Part shown: one piece after another, positions 25,459 through 34,496 of the stretch | Layout of the letters: the number at the start of each line of letters is the position of its first letter | Numbering within the stretch: the first letter of the stretch is position 1 | DNA from: Clostridia bacterium | GTDB lineage: Bacteria > Bacillota > Clostridia > Oscillospirales > CAG-382 | Assembly: GCA_017560085.1 (NCBI GenBank) | Contig: JAFYPA010000003.1 | Location: forward strand, 1-64,000 | Reading direction: 5' to 3' | DNA length: 64,000 bases | Made by a program: the position numbers and the translations under genes | Notes under the pieces: model-generated | What the model was told of the DNA's origin: nothing | Seen by the model: the letters and a program-made list of their open reading frames with translations, nothing else | Databases searched by the model: none

Positions 25459-27411
25459 ATGGATAAGCTTCCCTTCAGACAAGTTCATCTTGACTTTCAC
25501 ACCTCGGGACTTATGCCGGATGTCGGCAGTGAGTTCTGTGAGGAAAACTTCAAAAAGGCGCTGACTCTCGGTCATATCAATTCTATTACTCTTTTCTCAA
25601 AGGGACATCACGGCTGGTCTTATCACCCCACCAAGGTGAATAAGATGCATCCTACCCTTGGGACAAATCTTCTTGACAGACAGCTTAAGGTCTGCGAGGA
25701 GCTTGGTGTGCGTACTCAGATTTACGTTTCCGCAGGTCTTGACGAGAGAAAGGCGGTTGAATATCCTCAGTTCAGAAATATCCGTGCGGGATGCGACTAT
25801 GCACCGCTCGGAGCTCACTGGCACGGTCTTTGCCTTAACAATGACGAATATCTCGCTATGCTCTGTGCGGAGGTAGAGGAGGTTATGCAGCTGTTCGGCG
25901 GAAGATTCGACGGTGTGTTTATGGATATCTGCTCGCCTACAAGCTGTGTTTGTGAGTGCTGTATCGAATCAATGACAAAGCTCGGTCTTGACCCCACAAA
26001 GCCCGAGGATGTGGACAAGCACAGATATATTGTTTTTGAAAAATACTACAAGGCAATAAATGCTGTCGTTGCAAAATACGACCCGAATATGCCCGTTATC
26101 CACAACTGCGGAGGTCTTCCCGAAGACTACAGAGTAAGGCTCGACTGCAATCCCGCACATCTTGAAATCGAATCCCTTCCCACGGGCGGATGGGGATACG
26201 ATCATTTCCCGCTTTTCGCAGGTCACGTAAGAACGCTCGGCAGAGAATTTTCCGGTATGACGGGCAAGTTCCACAAGTCCTGGGGCGAATTCGGCGGATA
26301 TAAGCATCCCAATGCTCTTAAGTATGAAACGGGGCTTTCTCTTGCCAGCGGTGCAAAGTGCTGTGTGGGCGACCAGCTTCATCCTCTCGGAAAATTCGAT
26401 GAGGCTACATACAGACTCATCGGTGAGGCTTATGCGGAGGTTGAAAAGAAGGAGGAGTGGTGTCACGACGTAAAGGCGATTACGGATATTGCAATTTATG
26501 CCGACGGTGCAAGTGACAAAAACTGTATTGAGAATATAGGTGCAAACAGAATTCTTCTTGAGGGCAAGTATCTTTACAACCTCATTGACGGTCTTTGCGA
26601 CTTTGAGGACTACAAGCTTATTATATTCCCCGACAGTGTTGTGTTTGATATCGAGCTTACAGCGAAGGTTAACACATATCTTGCAAAGGGCGGTAAGATT
26701 CTTCTTTCGGGCATCAGCGGTACGACGGATGAGGGCTGCTTCTTCCGTGATTTCGGTCTGAGTATGCTCGGTAAGAGCGAAATTGATGCTACATATCTTA
26801 TTCCTACTTACGATATGAAGCCCAACGGAATTGCGCCCTATCTTATGTATCACAGAGGATATATTATCGAAAAGAACGGTGATGTAAGCGTTATGGCGGA
26901 AATGCAGGATTCCTACTTCAACAGAACGCTCCGTCGCTTCTGCTCACACGCAAATACGCCCAACAATCCCGACAGCCACCTTTTCGGTGCCGGTGTAACC
27001 TCCAACATCGGTTATATTGCGTGGGAAATCTTTAAGGAATACGGCAACAACGGTGCATATCACGCAAAGAAAATCGTAACGGATATTATTGACAGGCTTC
27101 TCGGGGATACCAAGACCCTCACGACCTCGCTTCCCTCAAACGGCGTAACGACCCTTATGTGTCAATGCGAAGAAAACAGACTTGTAAATCATCTTCTTTA
27201 CGCTGTCACCAAGAAGAGAGGCGACACGGAGGTTATCGAGGATGCGATTCCGATTATCAACACGGACGTCAGCATAAGACTTCCCGAAAAGCCCCGCAGA
27301 GTTTATATTGCTCCCGAAATGACAGAGCTTGAATTCACATACGAGAATGGTGTTCTTTCCTATACCGTGCCCGAATTTACGCTTCATACGATGGTTGTAA
27401 TAGATAAATAA
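25459..27411 (+). CDS. GHL6-like glycoside hydrolase with beta-galactosidase-type trimerisation domain
   Basis: 650 residues, no signal peptide. The opening RQVHLDFHTSGLMPDVG and the barrel segments RTQIYVSAGLDERKAVEYPQ, GRFDGVFMDICSPTSCVCECC and VIHNCGGLPEDYR look like the hypothetical glycosyl hydrolase 6 group, with acidic residues at barrel strand ends. Residues about 360-570 resemble the GH42-type trimerisation domain, including IIFPDSVVFDIELTAKVNTYLAKGGKILLSG in parts. Likely acts on internalised oligosaccharides; specificity unknown. Divergent from the ThuA/Gfo operon and probably co-regulated through the dyad at 25398. Confidence 0.78.
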   Translation: MDKLPFRQVHLDFHTSGLMPDVGSEFCEENFKKALTLGHINSITLFSKGHHGWSYHPTKVNKMHPTLGTNLLDRQLKVCEELGVRTQIYVSAGLDERKAVEYPQFRNIRAGCDYAPLGAHWHGLCLNNDEYLAMLCAEVEEVMQLFGGRFDGVFMDICSPTSCVCECCIESMTKLGLDPTKPEDVDKHRYIVFEKYYKAINAVVAKYDPNMPVIHNCGGLPEDYRVRLDCNPAHLEIESLPTGGWGYDHFPLFAGHVRTLGREFSGMTGKFHKSWGEFGGYKHPNALKYETGLSLASGAKCCVGDQLHPLGKFDEATYRLIGEAYAEVEKKEEWCHDVKAITDIAIYADGASDKNCIENIGANRILLEGKYLYNLIDGLCDFEDYKLIIFPDSVVFDIELTAKVNTYLAKGGKILLSGISGTTDEGCFFRDFGLSMLGKSEIDATYLIPTYDMKPNGIAPYLMYHRGYIIEKNGDVSVMAEMQDSYFNRTLRRFCSHANTPNNPDSHLFGAGVTSNIGYIAWEIFKEYGNNGAYHAKKIVTDIIDRLLGDTKTLTTSLPSNGVTTLMCQCEENRLVNHLLYAVTKKRGDTEVIEDAIPIINTDVSIRLPEKPRRVYIAPEMTELEFTYENGVLSYTVPEFTLHTMVVIDK

Positions 27412-27428
27412 GCTTTGGAAATAACAAA

Positions 27429-27462
27429 AACTCGGTTGACGCAAATCAGCCGAGTTTCTTTT
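27429..27462. terminator. bidirectional terminator
   Basis: AACTCGG (27429-27435) pairs with CCGAGTT (27450-27456), with inner TGA/TCA pairs, then a T-run. Between the converging GHL6-type and EamA genes. Confidence 0.85.
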
Positions 27463-27466
27463 TTGT

Positions 27467-28387
27467 TTATTCGTTTTCCGATGCGGGAGCGTTCTTGTTC
27501 TTTTTGAGGAAGTCAAGCTTGGTTTCGGATATGATTACCGCCACCATAACAAGGAAGAAGCCAACAAAGATTATCGGATCCTTCTTTTCGTCGGCGAAGA
27601 ATATAAGTGAGAATGCAACGCCGAATACCGATTCAAGGCTCAGAAGGATTGATGCCGCGGAAGGATGTACGTACTTCTGACCGACATTCTGCAAAAGAAG
27701 CGCAATTGTCGTGCCGAAAAGTCCGAGATAAACAAGCATCACAATGTTTTCCGCGGGAAGATTTGTAAGATTAAGCTCTGTGCCCGAAATGAGCGAAGAG
27801 ATAAGACAGAACACCGAGCAGTAGAAGAACTGAAGGATTGTTACAACAATCATATCCTTGTCGCGGGCGAGAGTCCATACGGCAACGATGTGTGCGGCAT
27901 AAAAGAACGCACCGAGAAGTGTAAGAGCATCACCGGGGACAATGGTGAGAGCCTCTCCCTCGTAGCAGAGGGCAACCATACCGATACCCACAAGGCATAT
28001 TACCGCCGCAATAAGATTCCAGCCGTCGGGCTTCTTGCGGTGTACCGCCCACATAATAAAGGGAACCATAACGCAGTACCCCGCCGTGAGCATGGCGTTT
28101 TTACCGGGGGTTGTTCCCGCTATACCCAACGTCTGCGTAAAATACGCAAGGAACAGACAAAGTCCGATTACCGCACCGGATGCGATATATTTTTTATCGA
28201 GTACCCTGAGTCTCTTAAAGAAAATACCCGAAAGAACAACCCAGCCGATGGTGAATCTGAAGAACAGAAGCCAGCTCGGTGCAAGAACGTCCACGGTATC
28301 CTTCATCAGCACGAAGGTACTGCCCCAGATTACCGTTGCGACAACAAGGGAGATTTTTGCGAGAAGCGAGGTGCGTTTACTTATCAT
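27467..28387 (-). CDS. EamA/DMT family transporter
   Basis: 306 residues, about ten hydrophobic helices in two EamA repeats: VVATVIWGSTFVLMKDTV near the start and ASILLSLESVFGVAFSLIFFADEK in the second half. Members export amino acids, nucleosides or sugars across the cytoplasmic membrane; the substrate is unknown. Charged C-terminal tail KKNKNAPASENE. Confidence 0.9.
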   Translation of the reverse strand: MISKRTSLLAKISLVVATVIWGSTFVLMKDTVDVLAPSWLLFFRFTIGWVVLSGIFFKRLRVLDKKYIASGAVIGLCLFLAYFTQTLGIAGTTPGKNAMLTAGYCVMVPFIMWAVHRKKPDGWNLIAAVICLVGIGMVALCYEGEALTIVPGDALTLLGAFFYAAHIVAVWTLARDKDMIVVTILQFFYCSVFCLISSLISGTELNLTNLPAENIVMLVYLGLFGTTIALLLQNVGQKYVHPSAASILLSLESVFGVAFSLIFFADEKKDPIIFVGFFLVMVAVIISETKLDFLKKNKNAPASENE

Positions 28388-28522
28388 TTATGTATTATCC
28401 TCCGGAGTGAAAATGTCGGATTTAAAAATCACAAGGATAATAATACGCCTCAATGATAACATTTTCAAGCGGGGAATTGTAAACACATCGGCACTTTTTA
28501 TGGTTCCTGCTTTCTGCGGGAA

Positions 28523-28816
28523 TTATCTTTCGATATAATCCACGTCCGTGCCCGCATAGCCCTTGCCTCTGTCCTCACCGAAAAGGCCTTCTCTTGCTGT
28601 CTTGTCCGCAAGATCCTCGGCTACCGTGATGATTTTCTCGGAAATCGCTCTCTTGATGCGGGAGGCTTCGTGGCAGAAGCGGACTGTGTTGTTGATTATG
28701 AGGGGGAGCTTTGAACTCTTTTTTTTGATGGGTGCCACTGTTCTTGCCTGAATGTTACCTGTGCCTGTTCTTCTTGCGATAACCGCTCTTTCGTTTACTC
28801 TGATTTCTCTTGTCAT
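28523..28816 (-). CDS. conserved-looking basic protein, unknown
   Basis: 97 residues, strongly basic in the middle (PIKKKSSKLP), with a helical ASRIKRAISEKIITVAEDLADKTAREG segment; no membrane helix or signal peptide and no recognised family. A good AAAGGAGA box precedes the ATG. Its upstream region has a -10-like TATAAT (minus 28901-28896) without a good -35, plus two 11-base direct repeats (28912-28954), which suggests activator- or repressor-controlled expression. Confidence 0.6.
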   Translation of the reverse strand: MTREIRVNERAVIARRTGTGNIQARTVAPIKKKSSKLPLIINNTVRFCHEASRIKRAISEKIITVAEDLADKTAREGLFGEDRGKGYAGTDVDYIER

Positions 28817-28911
28817 GATTAAGTCTCCTTTTCTTTATTCCGCATTTGCGGTTATTCTTGGATCTTGGGTGTTGCCACCCCGTCCTTACATGCTTATTAT
28901 ATCACGGAAAG

Positions 28912-28954
28912 TGTACTATAAAAATAACACTTGAATATTCTTATGTACTATAAA
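28912..28954. promoter_or_regulatory. direct repeats upstream of the 97-residue gene
   Basis: TGTACTATAAA occurs at 28912-28922 and 28944-28954, 32 bases apart start to start, close to three helical turns. They cover the place where the -35 of the minus-strand promoter should be. Confidence 0.5.
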
Positions 28955-28990
28955 CAGTACCGAAATCAAAAGCAAAATCCGCGCAAAAAT

Positions 28991-29016
28991 CCCCGACAGA
29001 ATGCACTCCGTCGGGG
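28991..29016 (-). terminator. terminator of mnmG
   Basis: CCCCGAC (28991-28997) pairs with GTCGGGG (29010-29016); on the minus strand ATTTTTG follows. Confidence 0.82.
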
Positions 29017-29047
29017 TTTCTCATATTCAATTAAGCAACGAGCCGAT

Positions 29048-30955
29048 TTATTCCTGCTCCGAATCCTTGCGCTTGCGTTCTCTTGCACACCCTTCAAGAT
29101 AAACGAGGAGCACCGAAACGTCAGCGGGGCTTACGCCGGATATTCTTGATGCCTGACCGATATTCTTGGGCTTTACCGCATTGAGCTTCTGTCTTGCCTC
29201 AAGGCGAAGTCCGTCGATGGTGGAATAGTCGGTATTCTCGGGAAGGAGTTTGGCTTCCAGCTTTGCCATTCTTGCGGCTTCATCAAGCTGACGCTTTATG
29301 TAGCCCTCGTACTTGATTTCTACCTCCACTGCCTGTGCTTCCTTTTCGGTGAGCTCGGGACGGAAGGGGTCTATGGGGGCGAGGCTCTTATAGGAAATCT
29401 CGGGACGGCGAAGGAGCTCTGCCATATTTATGCCGTTCTTCACGGGGGCGGACTCTGCCTTTTCGAGAATTTCCGCGAGGATATCGCTCGGTGCAAGGCT
29501 CTTTGCCTTTACTCGTTCTATTTCGTTTTGGATGTTTTCTCTCTTTTTAAGGAATGCCGAATATCTTTCTTCGGAGATGAGGCCGAATTTATAGCCTATG
29601 GGAGTAAGTCTTTCGTCGGCGTTATCCTGTCTGATAAGCAGGCGGTATTCCGAGCGGGAGGTCATAATTCTGTACGGCTCACGGGTGCCCTTTGTAACAA
29701 GGTCGTCTATGAGAGTGCCGATATAGGAGGAATCTCTTGTGAGTGTAAGCTTTTCCGTGCCCTTGACAAAGGATGCGGCGTTGATGCCTGCGATAAGTCC
29801 CTGAGCGGCTGCCTCCTCATATCCCGATGTACCGTTGAACTGACCTGCACCGAACAGTCCCGGGAAGTCCTTGAATTCGAGAGTATGCTCAAGGGAGAGA
29901 GGGTCTGCGCAGTCGTACTCTATGGCATAGGCGGTACGCATAACCTGACAGTTTTCAAGTCCCTTGAGGGAATGAATCATCTGCATCTGCACATCCTCGG
30001 GCATAGAGGAGCTGAAGCCCTGAAGGTACATTTCCTTGGTATCGTGCCCCATAGGCTCGAGGAAGAGCTGATGTCTTTCCTTATCTGCGAAGCGCACGAC
30101 CTTATCCTCGATACTGGGGCAATATCTCGGACCCGTGCCCTCAATCTGACCCGAATAAAGCGGGGAGCGGTGGAGGTTTTCGCGGATGATTCTGTGGGTT
30201 TCTGCGTTGGTATATACTACGTAGCAGGGCAGGTGGTTTTCATCGGAGAATTCGGATGTATGGAAGGAAAAATGCTCGGGATTTTCGTCGCCGTACTGCT
30301 TTTCCATTTGTGAATAGTCCACCGAATCTGCGTGGATTCTTGCGGGTGTACCTGTTTTGAATCTCATAAGCGGAACGCCGATTTTACGAAGGCTGTCGGT
30401 AAGGCTTCCCGCGGGGAACATACCGTCGGGGCCGCCCGAATAGGACACGTCACCGACAATGATTTTTCCGCGGAGGTAAGTACCCGAGGCGATAACGACC
30501 GCCTTTGCGTTCCATGTTGCGCCGAACTGAGTGGTAGCGTTCCAGCTTCCGTCCTCAGCTCTTTCGAGGTCGACGATTTCGCCCTGAACGAGTGAGAGGT
30601 TTTCGCAATTTTCCACTGCCTTTTTCATAACGATGTGGTATTTTGCTCTGTCCGCCTGCATACGGAGAGAATGCACGGCAGGACCTTTGCCGAGGTTGAG
30701 CATTCTGGACTGAAGGCAAACCGTATCCGCACTCTTTCCCATTTCTCCGCCGAGTGCGTCTATCTCAAACACAAGGTGGCCCTTGCCCGATCCGCCTATC
30801 GACGGATTGCACGGCATATTTCCGACAGCATCAAGATTCATCGTAAAGAGCATAGTTTTACATCCGCGTCTTGCTGCAGCCATCGCCGCCTCAATTCCCG
30901 CGTGTCCCGCTCCTATTACTATTACTTCTGTCGTTCCTGCGTTGTATTTACTCAT
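29048..30955 (-). CDS. mnmG: tRNA uridine-5-carboxymethylaminomethyl modification enzyme MnmG
   Basis: 635 residues, normal length. FAD-binding VIVIGAGHAGIEAAMAAARRG at the start, GNMPCNPSIGGSGKGHLVFEIDALGG, the YCPSIEDKVVRF signature and the C-terminal ARISGVSPADVSVLLVYLE-type helical domain (seen as RISGVSPADVSVLL). With MnmE it modifies the wobble uridine of several tRNAs. Neither mnmE nor rsmG is adjacent (rsmG is at 49091), so the usual mnmE-mnmG-rsmG string is split. Confidence 0.97.
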   Translation of the reverse strand: MSKYNAGTTEVIVIGAGHAGIEAAMAAARRGCKTMLFTMNLDAVGNMPCNPSIGGSGKGHLVFEIDALGGEMGKSADTVCLQSRMLNLGKGPAVHSLRMQADRAKYHIVMKKAVENCENLSLVQGEIVDLERAEDGSWNATTQFGATWNAKAVVIASGTYLRGKIIVGDVSYSGGPDGMFPAGSLTDSLRKIGVPLMRFKTGTPARIHADSVDYSQMEKQYGDENPEHFSFHTSEFSDENHLPCYVVYTNAETHRIIRENLHRSPLYSGQIEGTGPRYCPSIEDKVVRFADKERHQLFLEPMGHDTKEMYLQGFSSSMPEDVQMQMIHSLKGLENCQVMRTAYAIEYDCADPLSLEHTLEFKDFPGLFGAGQFNGTSGYEEAAAQGLIAGINAASFVKGTEKLTLTRDSSYIGTLIDDLVTKGTREPYRIMTSRSEYRLLIRQDNADERLTPIGYKFGLISEERYSAFLKKRENIQNEIERVKAKSLAPSDILAEILEKAESAPVKNGINMAELLRRPEISYKSLAPIDPFRPELTEKEAQAVEVEIKYEGYIKRQLDEAARMAKLEAKLLPENTDYSTIDGLRLEARQKLNAVKPKNIGQASRISGVSPADVSVLLVYLEGCARERKRKDSEQE

Positions 30956-30964
30956 GGTTTGTCC

Positions 30965-31115
30965 TTTCTTATTATGGGGGCTTTTTTACGGGGGGCCTCC
31001 GGCGGCTCGCTTTTTTAGAAAAAAGCTCGGCAAAAAATTTTATATATTGGCTCCACTCGCTACGCTCCTTGCGCCGGGGGGTAGGAGGTGCTGTGCTTGA
31101 TTTTGTTGCTTGCTT
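30965..31115. repeat. GC/AT-biased intergenic sequence, probable dispersed repeat
   Basis: Contains GGGGGGCCTCCGGCGGCTCG, then TTTTTTAGAAAAAA, an A-rich tract, and CTCCACTCGCTACGCTCC. The abrupt composition and self-complementary parts are unlike flanking DNA and resemble junk-like intergenic repeats seen in some gut Clostridia. No gene or promoter recognised in the remaining gap to 31201. Confidence 0.4.
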
Positions 31116-31201
31116 TTCTGCCGGGCTAAGGGGCGAGTGTATTCCGTGCAAGTTGCCCAACCCACGGGCAACTTGCGGATATAGTTGGGGTGTTTTTGGG
31201 T

Positions 31202-32428
31202 TTATTTTTCTACGATGTCGTCCATCATATCCCAGCCCTTGGAATAGAATTTAACCTTGACTTTACCTTCAACACCGTGGCCGAAGTATTCGTCGTAGCC
31301 GAGTGCTCCGCTGTTTTCGTCCTTGCCGTGGGTGTATACTACGAAGGGTACGGCATCAAGAGAGTGTGTTCTCTTGCAGAGAGGTGTGGGGTGGTCGGGG
31401 AGGAAGATTACCTTGAAGTCCTCGCCTGTTGAAACGAGGTAGTCGTAGATGGGCTTTACTATTCTGGAGTCGAGGTATTCAACGGAAAGAACCTTGTTTT
31501 CGATTTCCGCTCTGTGTCCGCATTCGTCGGGGGCTTCAACGTGAACGTAAACGAAGTCGTCGCCGTTCTTGAATGCGTCGATAGCCGCCTGAGCCTTGCC
31601 TTCGTAGTTTGTATGGATATTACCTGTTGCGCCCTCGATATCCGGCACCTTGAGACCTGCGCAGAGACCGATGCCCTTTATGAGGTCAACCGCGGAAACG
31701 ACAGTACCCTTAAGGCCGAATCTTTCCTCAAAGGATGTAAGGAAGGGCTTCTTTCCGGGGCTCCATATCCAGAGGGAGTTTGCGGGGAGGAGGCCTCTCT
31801 TCTTTCTCTCGATGTTTATGGGGTGATTCTTAAGGATTTCCCAGCTCTTTTTCATAATTTCGTAGTAGGGCTTGCCGTCCTCACCCTGGGGGAGGTAGGA
31901 GCCGATAACAGAGCCGAGAATATCGTGGGGTCTTGTGAAGTCTATTGTTTTGGGTGCGTCCTTCCAGATGAGGCAGTGGCGGTAGCTTACGCCTGTGTAG
32001 TACTTTCTGATTTCGTCGCCCATTTCAGCCTCGAGGGTTTCGATAAGCTGTCTTGATTCCTCTGTGGGGATTTCGTCTGCACTGTGGTCGAGGATTGTGA
32101 GCTCCTCGTACACATCACCCTCGGAAAGGGCAACGGTATTGATTCTGAATGCGGTTTCGTCCTGCTTCATATCAATGCCCATGCTGACAGCCTCAAGGGG
32201 AGAACGACCCTTGGAATAAATCTTGGGGTCATAGCCGAGAACGGCGAGGTTTGCTGTGTCGCTTTCGGGTACCATATCCATGGGAACATTGTGTGTAAAT
32301 CCGACAACGCCCTTCTGTGCCATCATATCCATAAGGGGCTTCTTTGCGATTTCAAGGGGAGTTTTGTTACCGAGCTTTTCGTGGCGGTAGTCGCTCATAC
32401 CGTCGCCAATAATAACTGCGTACTTCAT
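31202..32428 (-). CDS. cofactor-independent phosphoglycerate mutase (archaeal-type ApgM)
   Basis: 408 residues. Alkaline-phosphatase-like fold: start YAVIIGDGMSDYR with the metal-binding Asp, PESDTANLAVLGYDP with the catalytic Ser, HVEAPDECGHRAEIENKV, and FLPDHPTPLCKRTHSLDAVPF near the C-terminus. This is the aPGAM/COG3635 type rather than GpmI. Interconverts 2- and 3-phosphoglycerate; some members act on phosphonates. Stands alone with its own ribosome binding site. Confidence 0.9.
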   Translation of the reverse strand: MKYAVIIGDGMSDYRHEKLGNKTPLEIAKKPLMDMMAQKGVVGFTHNVPMDMVPESDTANLAVLGYDPKIYSKGRSPLEAVSMGIDMKQDETAFRINTVALSEGDVYEELTILDHSADEIPTEESRQLIETLEAEMGDEIRKYYTGVSYRHCLIWKDAPKTIDFTRPHDILGSVIGSYLPQGEDGKPYYEIMKKSWEILKNHPINIERKKRGLLPANSLWIWSPGKKPFLTSFEERFGLKGTVVSAVDLIKGIGLCAGLKVPDIEGATGNIHTNYEGKAQAAIDAFKNGDDFVYVHVEAPDECGHRAEIENKVLSVEYLDSRIVKPIYDYLVSTGEDFKVIFLPDHPTPLCKRTHSLDAVPFVVYTHGKDENSGALGYDEYFGHGVEGKVKVKFYSKGWDMMDDIVEK

Positions 32429-32463
32429 TTTGAGATTCCTTTCGTTTTATGTGTTGCTCTTTT

Positions 32464-33093
32464 TTACATTTTGAAAATTATACCGAAGAGGGCGCCGATT
32501 GCGATGAACACGATGGGGTGCACCTTCTTGAATTTAACTATAAACGGGATGAGTACCACGAAGAAAATTATTCCCGCGATGCTTACCGATTCGGGGATTC
32601 CGCTGATTGTAAGCGATCCAATGCTGATATCTCTGCTTCCCGAGAATACAGAGAGAAGAAGCACGTCCAGCATAGCAACCGCAACGAGTGTGGCACTGCA
32701 GGGACGGATTCCGTAGAATGCGCCGTCAACGAGCTTATTCTTCTTGAATTTATCAAGCATTTTCGCAACGAGGATTATTATGATAACGGACGGGCAGATA
32801 AGTGCAAGCGTAGCAAGTATTCCGCCGAGGACTCCCATAAGAATTCCGAGGAAGCCCTCTGCCTTTTCAATGCCCATGTTGAAGCCTGCGTAGGTTGCCA
32901 TATTTACGCCTATGGGTCCGGGGGTTGATTCGGATACGGCTATCATATCCGTAAGCTCGGAGACCTCAAACCAGGGGTATTTTTCCGCCATCTGACGAAG
33001 GAATGGGATGGTTGCAAGTCCGCCGCCTATTGCGAAGAGGCCTGTTTTGAAGAATTCAAGCATCATGATAAGAAATTCGGTGATAATACTCAT
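32464..33093 (-). CDS. chromate transporter-like protein, half 2
   Basis: 209 residues, one CHR domain: FKTGLFAIGGGLATIPFLRQM and VSESTPGPIGVNMATYAGF, about six helices. Short CHR proteins work as pairs in the membrane to extrude chromate or related anions. The ATG overlaps the TGA of the partner gene (ATGA, 33090-33093), so the two are translationally coupled. Confidence 0.92.
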   Translation of the reverse strand: MSIITEFLIMMLEFFKTGLFAIGGGLATIPFLRQMAEKYPWFEVSELTDMIAVSESTPGPIGVNMATYAGFNMGIEKAEGFLGILMGVLGGILATLALICPSVIIIILVAKMLDKFKKNKLVDGAFYGIRPCSATLVAVAMLDVLLLSVFSGSRDISIGSLTISGIPESVSIAGIIFFVVLIPFIVKFKKVHPIVFIAIGALFGIIFKM

Positions 33094-33665
33094 TTGGATT
33101 CTCCCTTCTTATCAGGTGATTTTCTGCCGTCCTTTTTTACATAACATCGGAAGATTATGCCAACAATTGCAGATGCAACTACCGCTATAACGGGGGACAG
33201 GTCAAAGGCTCTCATAATCACAAACACCACAAGAGCTATAACCGCTGTAACCGCATCCACGACGCCCTTTTTGAAAAGCTTATAAATGGACACCGAAACA
33301 AGGGCACACACAGCGAGTCTGATTCCCGCGAGGGCGTGCTGAACATATACATTGTCCGAGAAGTGGGAAAGGCATGCCGCAATTATTGATATAATAATAA
33401 TCGACGGAGAAACCACTCCAAGTGTTGCGGCGATACCGCCGAGTATTCCCTTTTTTCTGTAGCCGATAAACGTACCGACATTTACCGCGATAACGCCCGG
33501 TGTACACTGACCCACGGCGTAGTAGTCCATAACCTCATCCTCGGTTGCCCAGCCGTGCTTTTCCACGACCTCGCGCTGTATAAGCGGAAGCATTGCATAG
33601 CCGCCTCCGAAGGTAAAAAGTCCGATTCTGAAGAAGGTTGCATAAAGGTTCAGAATCTCTTTCAT
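33090..33665 (-). CDS. chromate transporter-like protein, half 1
   Basis: 191 residues with the CHR motifs RIGLFTFGGGYAMLPLIQREVV and VGQCTPGVIAVNVGTFIGYRKKG and several helices. It is the upstream member of the split pair. The lysine-rich tail DGRKSPDKKGESK is typical. In gut anaerobes the natural substrate may not be chromate. Confidence 0.92.
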   Translation of the reverse strand: MKEILNLYATFFRIGLFTFGGGYAMLPLIQREVVEKHGWATEDEVMDYYAVGQCTPGVIAVNVGTFIGYRKKGILGGIAATLGVVSPSIIIISIIAACLSHFSDNVYVQHALAGIRLAVCALVSVSIYKLFKKGVVDAVTAVIALVVFVIMRAFDLSPVIAVVASAIVGIIFRCYVKKDGRKSPDKKGESK

Positions 33666-33708
33666 TGCGTAATCATCCTTTCGTGATATGTTGTATTATT
33701 TTAAGGTG

Positions 33709-34224
33709 TTATACTTCTTCTGTGATTATTTCTCTTGCGAGGGCACGGTTGGAGTAGCGCTTGTCGTTTGTTACATCCTTAAGGACTGTAATGCAGGACG
33801 GAATTTCGTGTTCCTCGTCCTCTGCGTCCAGCTCTATTTCAAGCACGGCTCTGTCACTCCAGAAGGGGTAGATGTCTATTTCTATGATGTGCTTTCCGTA
33901 TGGGAAGGCGTATCTTGTTTTACGCACGGTGCTTCTTTCGGGGTCGGCACACAGGAGAAGCTCGTTGTAGGCTTCCTCGCTTATTTCTTTTTCGTCCTCG
34001 TAGCTTGACATATCCGAGATGCGTTTTTTGATATTGCGGATATATTTTGTCTCACCGTTGCGGGTTGCTTTGCGGACTCTCATACTGCCGTTGCCCGAGA
34101 GAAGGTAGGTTTGCTCCATTTCGGTAACGGTACAGCCGCCTTGCGATTTCAGAAGGTCTGTGTCGGGGAAGGCGATGAGGAATTTCTTTTCGCATTCTAT
34201 TTTTTCGGCTTTATTGGTATTCAT
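33709..34224 (-). CDS. CYTH domain protein
   Basis: 171 residues. IECEKKFLI gives the ExExK motif, then SMRVRKATRNGETKYIRNIKK and EIDIYPFWSDRAVLEIEL match the triphosphate tunnel fold. CYTH enzymes hydrolyse triphosphates (for example tripolyphosphate or thiamine triphosphate). Position between the chromate pair and RpiR gives no clue to substrate. Confidence 0.85.
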   Translation of the reverse strand: MNTNKAEKIECEKKFLIAFPDTDLLKSQGGCTVTEMEQTYLLSGNGSMRVRKATRNGETKYIRNIKKRISDMSSYEDEKEISEEAYNELLLCADPERSTVRKTRYAFPYGKHIIEIDIYPFWSDRAVLEIELDAEDEEHEIPSCITVLKDVTNDKRYSNRALAREIITEEV

Positions 34225-34496
34225 TGTTGTCTCCTTTGGGGGATAAACACTTAATCACTCTATTATACCACAAGTATATGTAAAAATCAAGTAAAATTTG
34301 CCGTTAAACGGCGGTTATGCGGGGATAAATATTTCTTTTTTTCAGACTTTTACGAGTGATTTACGGAAAGCTCGCTTCGGGCTTGTTGCAAAATGAAATT
34401 TTTTTCAAAAAAACGGGCAAAATGAAAATTCCCCCTTGTAATAACGGGAAAAGTGTGGTATTATTATAGAAGAAAAAATTCGGAAGGAGAACCCCG

